A DNA stretch of 64,000 nucleotides. Source: Epiperipatus broadwayi. Taxonomy: Eukaryota > Onychophora > Udeonychophora > Euonychophora > Peripatidae. The notes beneath the pieces were generated by a model. The model was given only the letters and a program-made list of their open reading frames with translations. It made no database searches and had not been told where the DNA came from. Position 1 is the first letter of the stretch. Each line of letters opens with the position of its first letter. Both the position numbers and the translations under genes were made by a program. The DNA lies in assembly GCA_028023455.1 (NCBI GenBank), contig JAQFVV010000958.1:84692-148691 (forward strand), written 5' to 3'. Positions 33,913 through 47,044 of this stretch are shown here, piece after piece.

Positions 33913-35154
33913 AGTAGCTAATGTAATAAATAATCTACAACATTTTATGTATCAAAAATGCTTGCAATAAAATATGCAATGTCCAACTTTTTGAAGTAAA
34001 TTAAGTTTAAATAAATTAGAACAGACACAATAGACCAAATAGATTTTTATGTCCATCTAATTCTCTTTTTACATAATAGATTAGTACTCAAAAATTACAT
34101 GTAAAAGATTGTATATATGAAAAATAAGATTGGTTCCAGACATAAGAGTTCAATGAAAACAATTAAATAAACCAAATGAAAAATTTGTCTACTATTAAAT
34201 TTTATTTCATACACACTGAACATAAATAAAAAATAAGTTATAGGTACATACATTTTATTTGAAAAATAAAGGAAAAACTTGAAAGTGATAACACTTATGA
34301 CAAAACATGCATTGGTTACTCAACACAATCCATGGAACATTTTAAAACACATATCAATTCCTTGTTATAAGTAAAAAAAATCGAAAAAAATATTATCACT
34401 GTTATTTATTGAAATTTATTACATTTAACTTATTAATTTTTTTAAAATTTAACAGCTAACACATTCAAAAAGAGAAATTTGTGGGTTCCCCAAACTGTAC
34501 ATTTATCAAAAATAGGGGTGATATCTTGCTAGTCTATAAAACAGAAAAATATTCAAGATTTTATTCACTGTCACTTTCTGACAGTAAACGCACACCTTGG
34601 CGTGATTGGAATATCATTGCTATCTCAAAAATTTGTTATGTATAATTTACCATCTATTGATTTTTGGCAAAATTAATCAATATAAAATTAAACAAAATAA
34701 TTAAATTTAAACAAAATTAATTTTTTTAATAACAGAGATAATTTTTTGTAGTTTTGTGACGTAATCATGATGGACTCAATCTCAGAAACAAATCTGCAAA
34801 TAAGCACTGAATTAAAAACATTTACAATCGTCTAAAAATGAACATAAATTATTTTATATTACTTACATAAAATTATTTAGAATCTAAAAAAAATGTTTAA
34901 TAATAACTTAAGACACTCTAAGAATTACTTTAAAAATGCAAGGTGATTTTTTAAACCTTCCAGACAATAATGTTCATTTCTACATTTTAATCATGAATAT
35001 ATGAAAACAACTCTAATCCCAAAAGTACCTCATTTTTACCACTCATGTTATTTTAAAACAACTCTAGAAAGAAATTTTTTTTTAAAACTTGTCTTATTTT
35101 CAAAATTGTGCAGAAAAAAAAAATGTGTTAAAAATAATTAGGTGTATATAAATA

Positions 35155-35287
35155 GGTGGCAGCACTACCACATTTCTAAAATATGTAAAATAAAGTGGCT
35201 AACAGGTTTATCTGGGCATAATTGCTGAGATATTCTTGAGTTCGTTTAAGGAGAAGCCATAATACATCACATCACATCACATACATG
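35155..35287 (+). mobile_element. 3' end of a LINE (same family as 54.95-55.79 kb)
   Basis: AATAAAGTGGCTAACAGG, TATCTGGGCATAATTGCTGA, GATATTCTTGA, TAAGGAGAAGCCATAATAC and then (ATCAC) repeats. In reverse orientation this matches the tail following the LINE ORF at 55055 and the copy at 53785-53890. Only the last 130 bp or so were inserted here, as expected for a heavily 5'-truncated LINE with a pentanucleotide tail. Confidence 0.8.
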
Positions 35288-35464
35288 TGAGAGCAAAAAG
35301 ATGTGATGATATGAGAGAAAAAGGAATATAGTAGTTATAAATCAGAATAAAAAAGAAATGATAAAAACATAGGCAAATTAGGGTGAAGTTGAAAAATAGA
35401 GTAACTAAATGACCAAATAAAAAGGAAAGCAGATTCCTTATTGCTCAGAAAATCATAAGAAGTT

Positions 35465-35545
35465 TGAGCATCAGTACCGTGAGTGCCAGAAATGATTCCA
35501 GGCATCTGGATCTGAAGTTGGATGCTTTACCAACTGCATTAAACC
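35465..35545 (-). repeat. Decayed tRNA-like SINE head
   Basis: Minus strand: GGTTTAATGCAGTTGGTAAAGC as an A-box-like stretch, then CATCCAACTTCAGATCC as a degraded anticodon arm, then CTGGAATCATTTCTGG in the place of the T arm. It is not the same SINE as the copy at 12132. The B-box has lost the GTTCGA core. Confidence 0.45.
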
Positions 35546-35786
35546 ATTCAGGTAATATTCTAATTTCTTATGACTAACAGTGTTCTTAAATATGTGGATA
35601 CATTAAACATATAAATTATCAAAACTAAACGGCACATTTACCATTGTTCAAATGTGATTAGTTGATGTTTTATAATTAGTATTACTGTCATTAGAACATC
35701 ATAGTTCATGAGGCAAAATTATTTACATTTCAATACTGACTTAATGAGATATTTATTTATATGGCACAATGTATATAAATTGTAAT

Positions 35787-36057
35787 AAACTAAGGATCAA
35801 CATTTCAAGAGAATGTACATGCACTTTTTTATGAATGTTAATAGTAAATGAATACTTTCATTTCCAACACAAAATAAAGTCTTTGCGAAAGAATAGAATG
35901 AATCACCTATTCTTTCAACCCAAATGCTTAAGTATGGGCAAATCTTAATCACTGGAAATGAAAGCGTGAAGACAAACCAATCACTTTATTATTAACATTC
36001 ATAAAAAAGTGCATGTACATTAGCTTGAAATGCTGATATTTAGTTTAATACTGACTT
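35787..36057. repeat. Foldback repeat, arms about 70 bp
   Basis: The left arm (about 35787-35860) contains AATGTACATGCACTTTTTTA and ATGAATGTTAATA. The right arm (about 35975-36057) is its reverse complement, with TATTAACATTCAT and AAAAAAGTGCATGTACATT. A spacer of about 115 bp separates them. I did not find a ribozyme core in it. Confidence 0.85.
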
Positions 36058-36935
36058 AAATTATATTATTGTCACTTGAATAAACTTCATTGGTAAAGTC
36101 TTAAAATTCTTCTTTTTCTTAGTGAGGATCATAATTTCTCTTTAATAAAATGCTTTTGCATAAATTTCGATATGGTATTGCCAATAAAATGTATTTACTA
36201 ATACAAGTTTTGCTTAATTTTTAGCTGTAATACCTTGATGTTATTTTTTAAATGATATAATGGTTTGTTAACGTTTAGTTTTTATAATTCATTTTGATTT
36301 GTTTATTATCACAAAAAATTTATCAGCCATAATTTCTTTTAACTTTATATTTTCTTATTCATGGAACAACTAAGCCCCAAAATATTACTATGATATTTCG
36401 TAAATCATATTCCCCTAAAATCATTTAAATAAACTTGCAAATAACACACTTTGTTAATTGGATAAATGATTAGATCATTTTTACCTGAAGAATAGATTGA
36501 TACTGATACAATTTGTTTGTAAGTTTGTTTAATTGATTCTTTGAGAAACTGATTTGGCAATTATTGTAGTAAGATTTTCAGTTGCAGTTGTTCCATGAAT
36601 AGATTGAAGTGGTCAATGTTACATATTTTAAAAGCTCTTATAATATATGTATATATACACCAACATGCTAACATCTCACAAAACATCCACAGATAATTTA
36701 TTTTGCTAGCCACTAGATACCATATATAATAAATTAAGGTATTAACTTTTGAGAATGAAGTTCATCATATTTTAAATATTTGTAATAATAATGCAATTCT
36801 GACATTACTTTATTTACCAAAATAAAGGCATTATAAGGAATTTGAACTCAGACTTTTAAATTCCCTACAGTGATCCACTCCATTCTATATAATTAAAACA
36901 TATGACCACATACATGTGAAAAAAATAAATGATCT

Positions 36936-36972
36936 CCAATATATGCATTTTGTGCTGAATCACACTCATCAG
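36936..36972 (-). ncRNA. Hammerhead-like motif, family D
   Basis: Minus strand: CCAA, CTGATGA (36966-36972), helix II GTG with CAC around TGATTCAG, AAAA in place of GAAA, TGC, ATATATTGG. CCAA before the core can pair with TTGG after it. The GAAA and cleavage triplet are mutated, so it is probably inactive. Confidence 0.45.
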
Positions 36973-37197
36973 TTGGTCCAGATAATAATCTCTCTTACAG
37001 AGACATAATCAGAGTTCAGTAAATATTTGAAATATAATTAAATTTCATTCTCATACAACATTTAGTGGGTTAGATCTTTTATTTGACAATAATAATAATT
37101 TTTATGTTAATATTTGTGAGACTTTTGCAATACTGTTTTGATAAATTTTACCATATATATATTATGGCAATAATAAATTTTGAATATTAAAGCTTAC

Positions 37198-37323
37198 TCA
37201 TACAACCCCCTTTGAAAGGATTTCCTACAGTGCCAGTATTACAGATACATGTACTTTTGTTCCACTGTGAAAAAAATTGACAATGACTGGATGTAGGACA
37301 TGGATAACGTGGACATTCAATTG
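37198..37323 (-). CDS. Exon: EGF-like module (GNPF type)
   Basis: A 126-bp, 42-codon phase 1-1 exon, TTTTTAG acceptor and A|GTAAGC donor on the minus strand. Residues I-E-C-P-R-Y-P-C-P-T-S-S-H-C open the module, then T-C-I-C-N, then V-G-N-P-F-K-G-G-C-M. The spacing and the G-N-P-F ending match the exon at 6646-6771, so the two modules are probably duplicates. It carries an N-K-S sequon, a possible N-glycosylation site. Split codons: Ala on the upstream side, Ser on the downstream side. Confidence 0.87.
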
Positions 37324-40300
37324 CTAAAAATAATATATATATATATATATATGAAAATAATAAATATACTAACTAAAGGAAAAATAAAAAATATACTAAG
37401 TAACTAAAGGAAAAATAAAAACATAATAAAAACACAGAATTACTTCTCTATAAAACTGCTTTAATATTGTAATCTAGGAAAGAGATAGATCATAATATAA
37501 TCTAAATAATCTATACTAATCTACTTATACTTATAGGAGAGACTCTTCTTATGGATCACACTAAAGGTATTTTGTGGGCTTTTCTCAGTGACGGTTACAA
37601 ATATTTTAATAAATGGATACTGCAGAGACATCTATTAAGATAAAGGGAAATTTCTTAAGGCAATAATAAAATGTATATCATACAATACATAATTAGAATA
37701 AATTAGGAAGAAGAAAAACTTCACTCTTGCTCATAGGGCACTTTAAAATCTAAATCTCTCTCCATCAAAATATATTCTCTGAGTAAAATTATTTGTATAT
37801 AAAGGAACATCTTGTATGCATCTTCATTTCAAATATCTTAAATAATAACTTATTAGTCACCACATTGAATAATAGCATGATCTAGGCTACTCTACACCTG
37901 CAGAGTAAAATATAAGGTACCTTTCTAATGGCATATGAAAAATAATCACAAATTTCTTTTGCCACCACCATAATCATAATCTAAACAAATGAATTGATAA
38001 TTGATGTAATACTAATTATAATCTCAGGGTTATTTGTACATTTTAGAAGTTGTACTAGAATATTATGTTGCCAATAAAATGACTGACATCCTGGTAGACC
38101 ATAGGAGATCTATGCTTCTCTTATAAGCTAACACTTCCTAATATCTTGCAACAATAATAATTACCCAAAGAGATATTTAATTTTCTAAACAATTGCATAA
38201 ATAAAATATACAAAATTTAGAACACTCATAGTCTTTTATTCAGGATATCACTCAAAATAGTAGAAAGAAAGGAATACTTATATTTCTTTCTACTACCCCC
38301 ATCATCAACACCATTCACATAATCAAAAATGATTATTGTCTCTTTTTAGTTTAAATAGACAAATTAACAGTGTGCAGTTTGGAAAAATAGTCTAAATAAT
38401 GTTAAGCAATATCAAATAAATCTTCATTTATCTTCATGACAAATCTAATTTTTGGAAATTGAAGTCTTCATAAAAAAATATTTTTCACTATTTGTGAGAT
38501 TTGGATTTGCAAGAAGTGGTTGTCTGTTTACCAAGATTTCTTTTAAAAAGAGTTGTTAAGATTGTGAACATTGTGAATTCAAGACAAACTGTATATAGAA
38601 AAACAGAAACTCAATATTTGAATAAATTATTTAATTAAAATATATTCAATGGAGATATTGGTTTGACATTGATTAATTATTCCATTTAACAAAGTTGGGA
38701 TTAAAGAAATAAAAATAAAAATAATAGCTCAAGAAATAGCTGAGCAATATAATTTAATTTAAATATACCCTGGTCAGCTAATAATTAATAATATCCCTTT
38801 TTACAGTTTGAATTACTGTTAATATGAATCATACTCTGACTAGGTTTAAATAAGCAAGAGAGAGAGTGAGTGATAATAATAACTATCAGGTTTAGACAAA
38901 TAAACTAAGATTGCATGGCACTATTTAATTTGTTTTTTTTTTTTAAATAAATAAATTATAAAGCAGGGAATGAATCATTAATCAGAAGTCATGTACACAC
39001 ATATTATAGTGAGTTACTGTCCACATAACAATACAATATCTAATATTAAATAACTTACAAATCCATCAGCAAAGTGCTCCAGATAGTGAAGACAAATACA
39101 TTAAAGATGTGTGTTGCCTATTATGTCATGTCCTAAATAATAAGTATTTAAATTATGAACACATGTTTTGGTTTGCTTATGGCTGGCTGGAATAACACAG
39201 TAACACTATGCAGACATTGTTACATTTAACCAAGCACTGTAAACAAAGTGCAATCTGAAGAACTAAACTCTCTAATAACTAACTTATCATTGCCATATCA
39301 TATCTAATATACAAATAACCTCATCTTATACAGTTGAAAAACATTCAAGAACATTATGAGGGATAGGTGACACAAGGGCTCCACAGAGCAAAACAATATG
39401 AACAAAGTATAGTGCCTTCCAATACCTATATCTAAAGCAAAAGAGTATGTGTGGATGCAGTCTCAGCACATAAGAAAAATGGAAAATTCACCAAAATTAT
39501 GATACTCTCCTGGGATGCACATACCCTAATAGAATGTGATAAGGATCACTAAAATATAAAGCACTATCAACTGATGGAATAAAACATGTGAACAATGGGA
39601 AGAACATCTCCATTCTGCAAAGCACAATAAGCAAAAATATCAAATAAAGCCTAATATTCTAAGGCATAAACCTCAAGTTGAATGATGACAAATTATCACT
39701 GAGAAAGCTGACTAAAATAATATTCACATTAAAAATTATCAAACAATAAGCAATGTCTGAAAACAACAATTTAATGATTAGTCAAATGACTATAAAAATA
39801 TTTAAAAATAATGGCACACTAAAATTTGGCATCAGATAAAAATACATACATATAAGCAATGTATAATACAAAAATTCATAGAAATAAAGTTGACATAATT
39901 TTAAAGTAAATGTCAATAATATGAGACTAATAGAATTTAACAGTAAATCATTGTATCACAATAATTATGAGAATTTTCGACTTCTGATAAACCCACTTTG
40001 GCTGTTATATCAATGAGTGAATGAAACTCATAAATCTTATGAAAACAATAAATAAATGTGAGAGATGAATATCTCTATTACATAAAAGCATTACAAAATT
40101 TATCTTAACCAGCAAATATCAAATGATATGAAGTTTACCTTATTACATGCAGTGATAAATATTGTTATAACAATAATAAAATAAAGAAAATAATATTAAA
40201 AAATATGGTATATACATATTTAAAAATATCATAGTTCATTAACAGAACCTTTTCCATAATGAGCAGTCTGTTGAGGGCACAAAGTCCTTTCTCAGTGGGT

Positions 40301-41189
40301 TGTCAGTGTGATGCAGCATGCATACCAAACAAATAATAAACATTTTTATACAGCAAATATAACTTCCAGTCATGCATAAAAAATAACATATTAATACAGT
40401 TCTTAATTCTAAATTAAATACTAGATTTGAAATTTAAAGAAATTGGTCAATGTAAAATAGCGATCTGGAGTATATTCATTTTTGCTCTGTTAAAATTTTT
40501 GGAGTCTGCCATTGAAATAGATAATATATTTTTACTTCTTTCCTTTTTTTAAAAAAGGACATTCAAAAGTAAGCTTAAATTAGGTTAATAATAAAAGTCA
40601 TTTCCAGATATTAAGTTTTAGCAATTTTCCTTTTTGGAAAACATTATTAAATTTAATAGTCTTCAAATATTACAACACATATCAAATGTCCATTATAAAT
40701 TATTTCTGCAAACTATTTTTTCTATTTATAGACAAACATATTTCATAGTTCCCTCAATTCACTTCCATTTAAAGTATTTTAGAATAAAATATGGAGAGAA
40801 TGAAGCCTATTAAAGTTATCATGGATATTTTTTTTTATTTAAATTTTGTCAAATTCGACTTTCTCACAAATATTCTTCTAAGTGGCACAAATTCAGAGAT
40901 AGTTAATGTACTTAAATAATAATTCCTCCTGTGTTAAAAATTGACAGGTTATTTTATAATTATACAGTTCATTTTTAGTGAGCATTTAGAATTCCTATAT
41001 TTTATTCTTTACCGCATTTCATAATAAGTAGTGACCTATTCTTAACTTAAAGTTTAAACAGTCTAACTTCTTTAACTTCACATTTTAATTTCCTTCTTTT
41101 AAAAATAATTGAATAGTAATGAAGAATAAATTAGTACAATGGTCTGAACAATTACCTCCCTCGAAAAAGTGACCCCTGTGGTTAAATAG

Positions 41190-44000
41190 GCTAATCAGTA
41201 ATCATCAACATCATCAACCATTATCAATCCACTGCAGAATGAAGGTCTCTCCAAGTTCATATCATCTTCTCTAATCTTTAACTTCTTTTCTCCACATAAC
41301 CCCTGCACACTTTCTTATTTCATCTACCCATCTCACACGTGATCTCTTTCTGGTTCTTTTACAATCTTTTGGAATCCACTTTAAGATTGCAATTGTCTAT
41401 CTATTATTATCTCTTCTAGAAATATATCAGACCCAACTCCACTTCAATCTTTTAATTTTTTCGATGAGGTCAATAACACCTGTTTGTTCTCTTACCCATA
41501 AATTGCATTTTCGATATCTTTTTGTTACTCCTAACATGCATTTCTGCATACTTCTTTTAGTGGTCTGAAGTCTCAGTATTGCTCTTCTATAAAATGTTGA
41601 AGTCTCATATCCATAAGTAAGAACTGGTAAAACACATTTATTAAAAACCTTTCTTTTCAAACACAGGCATATTTTCTTTTAGTATCGAGTTATTTCCATT
41701 AAAGTCACTCTAACCAAGTTTAAATCTATGATTAATTTCTTCCATTATGTTTCCATCTGTAGTAATAATCTGACCAAGACATTTGTAGCTATTAACTTCT
41801 TCTAACTCATCATAATCAATCGTTATTTTTATATTTTTGAGAAAATCCATTGAACATTACTTTAGTCTATTTAACATTTATCTTTAGTCCTACTTTCATC
41901 TGATAACTCCTGCAACATTTCCTGCAGTTCTAAAGCATTATATGCAAAAAACTACATCATATGCAAAATGTAAATGACTTAAATAATCTCCATTTACTTT
42001 CACTTCTTTAGATTCCCATTTTAATCCACAAAATACTTCTTGCAGCACTGCTGTAAAAAGTTTTAGTGATTTGGAGTCATTGTTGCTGTTCCATTTTTAT
42101 AAATGTTCTTTAAAATATAACAATATCCTGGACCTACATCTTGATGATCCAATGCTTTAATTACTGAAGAAATGTTTATAGAATCAAAAGCATTTTTAAA
42201 ATTTACAAATCCAAAACATAATGGGAATGCATATTCATTTGTATTTTCTATAACCTCCCTCAATACCTGAATATGATCTACATAATACTAAAACCACTTT
42301 TAAATCCCACTTGTTCCCTGGGTTGGTGGAAATCCAATGCCCTCTATAGATGAGTTATAATTATATTAGTAAAATTTTTTTATAAAAGTGATAAAAAGCT
42401 GATAGGTCTGTAATTTCTAATATCTTCTTTATCACCTTTTTTAAATATTAATATTATTATCACATTCTTCTAATCATCTGGTACATCTTTATCATTTAGA
42501 CATTTGGAATATAACTTTGCTAAAATTTATCCATTTCTTCACCTGCTTCTTTTAATATATCAATTATAATTCCATCATTACCTGGAGCCTTTCCTTTCTT
42601 CATAAATTTAATTGCATGTCTCACTTATTCATTTAAAATTCTGGGCAATTCAGAAAATATAATAGATATAGGAGATAATTGTTCTTTATTACTATATAAC
42701 TCTTGATAGAAGTCTTCTACCCATTTCATGATGTCATCTCTCCTATTAATAATAGTTTGATCTTTATTCCTTATTGCAGATATAAATTTCCTATCAATAC
42801 CAAAATGCTGTTTTACACTCTTGAGACTTTTCTCTTCTACAGCTTTCTTTGCTAGTTTACAGTTATACTTTCTTATATCATTTTCAACTCTTTTCCATAC
42901 CATTTTACAAAATTTGAGATATTCAATCCTTTGTAATGCATCGTTTTTGTATATCTTCATATTCCTTCCTTTTTTCATAAATTCTTTGGTCTCAGTAGAA
43001 ATTTTATTGGTCAGTTGCTGCTTTTTTCTACCAGCTATCTTTGTTGTAGTTTTTAAAATTGTATCAGTTATTTTGTTATTAATTTCATTCAAATATGAAT
43101 CATGTTCAAAATCTACTAATACTTGAAACCGATTTGTAAGTTCTAATTTAAATTCATTAGAGTGTTTTTGAAGATTAGAAATATCAACTGTAAATATGGT
43201 TTTTCTTAATAATTTTTGTCTCTCAAGTTTTACATTAACACGTATCTTACATCTTACTAATCAATAATCACTTCCTGTGTTAAATTTATTAAGAACATTA
43301 CAATCTTGAAATATAGATTTTCTGTTAATCAACATATAATGCAATTCTGCTGTACCTTTATTTGGATGCTTCCTTGTCCATTTCCTTTTAACATTTTTCT
43401 AAAAAAAAAGAATTCATAACATAAACTTTTTTTTCTTCTGAAAACTCCTCAAGTCTATGACCTCTTTCATTTCTAAAACCATAATAAAAATTACCTACAA
43501 CACTTTCATCTTTCATTTGTTTATCATTTATACAATTAAATTCTACCATAACAATTTTAAAATGTTGTTTACTCTGATCAAAAACCTTTTTGTAGATCTA
43601 TATAAAAATCTTCTACTACTTTTTCACTATGAGAACTTGTTGGGGAATAAACCTAAATCATCTGCATTTGGTATCTGCTATTGAGTTGTATAACTAATTT
43701 TGCCACTCTGCCCGATACACCATCAATCTCCACAATGTCTTTTTCCACTTTTTATTTATAATGAATCCTACTCCACTTGTATTCTCAATATTTGTGCTTT
43801 TGTAGTAGAGTACATGTCCACTTTTTAAATCAATTGTCTTTTCACTTTTTCTTCTAACTTCACAAAATCCCATAATGTCCAATTTAATATAAGACAGTTC
43901 TAATTCTTGAAATCTTCCTTCACTTAAAAGTGATCTGCAGTTGTAAGTGCCTAAATAAAAAAATCATCATCAAATGGCAGCCTGGGTCCACAATCAGGGA
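41190..44000 (-). pseudogene. Near full-length RTE LINE, decayed
   Basis: Minus strand, 5' to 3': an APE endonuclease start near 43950 (L-G-T-Y-N-C-R-S-L, then L-D-I-M-G-F-C-E-V-R, the usual Asn and Glu landmarks), a later endonuclease part at 43300-43530 (residues G-N-F-Y-Y-G, N-K-G-T-A-E-L-H-Y), the linker 42625-43092, reverse transcriptase 42060-42480 (F-V-N-F-K-N-A-F-D-S, I-K-A-L-D-H-Q), and the C-terminal block 41340-41660 (M-L-G-V-T-K-R, R-L-K-W-S-W-V). The tail is TTGATGATGTTGATGATTAC-like near 41200. About 2.8 kb is near the size of a complete RTE. Many stops, and the R-Q-G-D and F-A-D-D region is damaged. Confidence 0.9.
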
Positions 44001-44689
44001 ATTCTTAGCACACTCCACCTTTGGCCACCAACCGCTGACTTAGTTGGTGACTTTACATCCTCTTGGTAATAAGGGCCATGATTTATTTTTCTCTGTCATG
44101 ATTGTATATATCTCTTGGAAAAATATTTATCATTTACACATACATTCATTCTGCCTTATCAGGCAAGTGAGAAGAAAGACCATGGTGTTTCTTGATCTTA
44201 AACTCAGAAATAAAAAGCCAATAAACTCATCATGCTGGCTAATGCATGTTGGTGAGCAGCCCATTCATATACTATATGAATAATCATATACTAATAACAG
44301 CTGCAATGACAAAAATGTATGGAGTGGGCATTAGGAATTTGCCATGCTCGGTTCCTTTAAAGCCTCCAAGAGGAATCAAAGTGTTTTCTTTCAGTTAATA
44401 ATAAATTTCTTTCTGCAGATAATCAGTACAAGGAACTAAGTAAAAAAAATATGTAACTTTAACCTACATTATTAAAGAAACATGCGATCTTAACAGACAA
44501 GTTGAAGAAAAGATCAATATAACAGATTTTTTTATTAATTAAGAAAATTAATAAAAAAAATAAAGAAACAAGATAATAAATTACATTAATTACCATTTTT
44601 AAAAAAAATAATAAATTACCTTTTCTTAATCTTGGTTTATCAGAAGTATTATAACTGAAACACACAGGCTTATTATATACCTGTGTCTA

Positions 44690-45178
44690 TATATGTAATA
44701 TATAGGGTATATGAGCACAGACTTTACACAACCCACCACTCTCCACACTATCTCATAACACTGATACCCCTTGAACACATATATGGTGAAAAGATAAATA
44801 ATCACCAATATACATGTCATGCTAAACCAGCAATTATCAGTTGGTCCAGATTACTATCTCTACACATATATGCTATAAGTGCTCAGATATATATTAAGAT
44901 AGTCAATCCACATACTTTAATGGACAGGCTTCAATCTACTTCACACTCCAACTCTTGAGCATTCCGTCATCAGATTTTCAATTGGATTGAGCACTTATAG
45001 CATATATGTGTAGAGATGGTAATCTGGACTAACTGATGATTGCTGGATTAGCATAAAATATGTATATTGGTGATTATTTATCTTTTCAACGTATATATGT
45101 GTTCAAGTGTATCAGTGTTATGAGATAGTGTGGAGAGTGGTGGGTCATGTGAAAGTCTGTGCTCATATACCCTATATA
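44690..45178. repeat. Foldback repeat, 195-bp arms (family D)
   Basis: Left arm 44690-44885 and right arm 44985-45178 are close reverse complements, sharing GGGTATATGAGCACAGACTT, CCACCACTCTCCACACTATC, GATAAATAATCACCAATATAC and TATATGCTATAAGTGCTCA-type segments. The spacer is about 100 bp. The right arm carries a family D hammerhead-like core at 45033. The arms are much more alike than those of the other foldbacks, so this is the youngest or has been kept similar by gene conversion. Confidence 0.92.
45033..45064 (+). ncRNA. Hammerhead-like motif, family D, in foldback right arm
   Basis: CTGATGA (45033-45039), helix II TGC/GCA around TGGATTA, TAAA instead of GAAA, then TATG. It lies between CTAA and a downstream TTGG. 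The first conserved box is perfect, the second is mutated. Confidence 0.4.
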
Positions 45179-45811
45179 ATACTGAAGTATTATAATTAAA
45201 TGTTTAACCCTTTCTTAACTTGGTTATTAAAACCAAAAATTCTAAATTCACCCATGCACACACACATGTACACAGAAGAAGTGACATTTCAAATTTAAAA
45301 TTTAACTTATTAGTTTATTTCTTTCTTTAAGCAATTATATACTATTTATCTGAATTAATAAGCATTATTTTTTTAAAATATATATTTTATATTTAAAGTA
45401 AATTGATTAAATGACTTAAATTGTACTATTAAATAATTATACTTTAATCCTTAAACACTCTGTCTATGATATCTATAAATTTATTTATAACTTAATCCTG
45501 TTTACTCTCTCTTTATTTTACACATATTCTACTAAATATTAATTTTATGCTAAAGCATATAGCTTATTATTATTATAAGAATTACTTTAGTAAATTCTTA
45601 CAATTTGCAAGTTATGATTTATTTTATACTCATTAGAAGCAGAATAAAGTAAGTATTTTTGCATTCAAGTTAGATAACATAACTTGTACAAATACAATTG
45701 TTGTCATGTTTTTTTTATTTATTGTTTATATTTTTTTAAATTATTAATAATCACCATAAATTATTATATTAAAGCCTTCACTAAGAACAATGTGCAAAAG
45801 CACTGGGTTAC

Positions 45812-45837
45812 AATATATATATATATATATATATATA

Positions 45838-45890
<53 letters not shown>
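45812..45890. repeat. TA array, about 80 bp
   Basis: Pure TA with one CTGATA interruption near 45837-45842. Confidence 0.97.
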
Positions 45891-45891
<1 letters not shown>

Positions 45892-45929
45892 TCATTCCCC
45901 ATATCATTTTTTCAACAATGCTATCTTGT

Positions 45930-46730
45930 GAAGAAAAAAATAATCTAAATTTCAAACAATCTTCTTTTAATACGAGACAGAATTCTTTCTACAAAATCAA
46001 GAACTGGCTATGGTCTCACCATTATCACTCCTGACTAGCAATATTTACATGGAAGAACTTGAAACTACAGCCATAAAGGCTACTCCATATTCACCTAAGT
46101 TTGGCTTCACTATGTTGATGATACATTTGTTGTATGGCCACATGGTGGAGAATTACTACAAACATTCTAGAAACACATCAACAACATATCTGTTCAATTA
46201 AATTAATAATAGAATCAGAAGAAGAGTACAAAGTGACATTCTTAGATGTTTTTGTGACAATATTCTTTTATGGCAAAATCAAAACTACAGTTTACAGAAA
46301 ACCTTGATATACAGGAAAATGCATATCATGTACATTCAATTACACCAGAAACACAAACATGGAGTTATACTATCACTATGAAACAGAGCAAAAGAAGTTT
46401 GTGCATGAACTAGTGATTTGGAAAAAAAAAATATAGAATAAACTCTTATGAAAAATAGTTAACCATCAGCTATTATTAAGAAAACCTTAATTAGGAAACA
46501 AAAAAACCATCAAAGAAAAAAACAATTATTAGTAATGTAGTATATCCATACATACCAACACTAACAGACAAATTAAGAAAAATCTGCAATCAATATAACA
46601 ACAGGAGAGCTTTCCTGAGTCATACAACATGACAAGAAATTCTAACATCTGCAAAGCCTAAACTGAAAATGTTGAAAAGCAAAAACTGCATGTATAAACT
46701 ACCATATCAATATAAAAATATTATATTTGT
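45930..46730 (+). pseudogene. Penelope-like element: reverse transcriptase C-terminal part and connector
   Basis: Plus strand, frames shifted in places. S-N-I-Y-M-E-E-L-E-T-T-A-I-K-A (about 46035-46080) leads into W-L-H-Y-V-D-D-T-F-V-V-W-P-H-G (46102-46146) with the catalytic Y-V-D-D at 46111-46122. Then T-F-L-D-V-F-V-T and T-V-Y-R-K-P (about 46235-46310), and further on L-R-K-I-C-N-Q and K-S-K-N-C-M-Y-K-L-P (about 46575-46705). The order Y-V-D-D, F-L-D-V, V-Y-R-K-P, Y-K-I-P is that of Penelope-like retroelements, whose telomerase-like reverse transcriptase is followed by a GIY-YIG nuclease. The nuclease is not found directly downstream; GIY-YIG ends occur at 52.0-52.7 and 59.3 kb. Confidence 0.82.
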
Positions 46731-47044
46731 GGGACTATTTGCCCCATTAAAAATCAATTTCAAAGGCACAAACTGATGATTAGAAAACAGATGTGTCTAA
46801 GATAGTGGACCTTGTATGTACCAATAATCATATGTTCAATTGAGAAAATACAAAAATATTGAATAGAGAAGAAAAGATACAAAGAGGAAAATTCAAAGAA
46901 GCTGATCATATGTCAATGGCAAATAAACCCTTGAGTTGATCTAGTGTGACTATATTTAATGTATGAAAACCACCAATGTCTTGGTAAAAAGTGGAGAAAT
47001 CAACAGGAACTTCATAGATAGGTATATGAAATTTCTATTCACTG

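Larger units (their letters stand above)
27280..37197 (-). other. Intron, 9.9 kb
   Basis: Holds two hammerhead-bearing short insertions (27672-27911 and 32732-32932), a hAT element, a ZBED-like hAT pseudogene, one SINE, two family G repeats, a hairpin at 33534-33596, a LINE tail at 35155-35287, a decayed tRNA-like head, a foldback at 35787-36057 and a hammerhead-like motif near 36.95 kb. About 34.0-35.1 and 36.1-36.9 kb show nothing recognisable. Confidence 0.7.

Noticed and set aside
39000-39800. Possible old coding repeat with less AT-rich text
   Set aside because: Translations in all frames are short and I could not read any reverse transcriptase or transposase motif with confidence.
42821-43126. 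Plus-strand open frame of 101 codons
   Set aside because: Antisense shadow of the RTE linker ORF on the minus strand.
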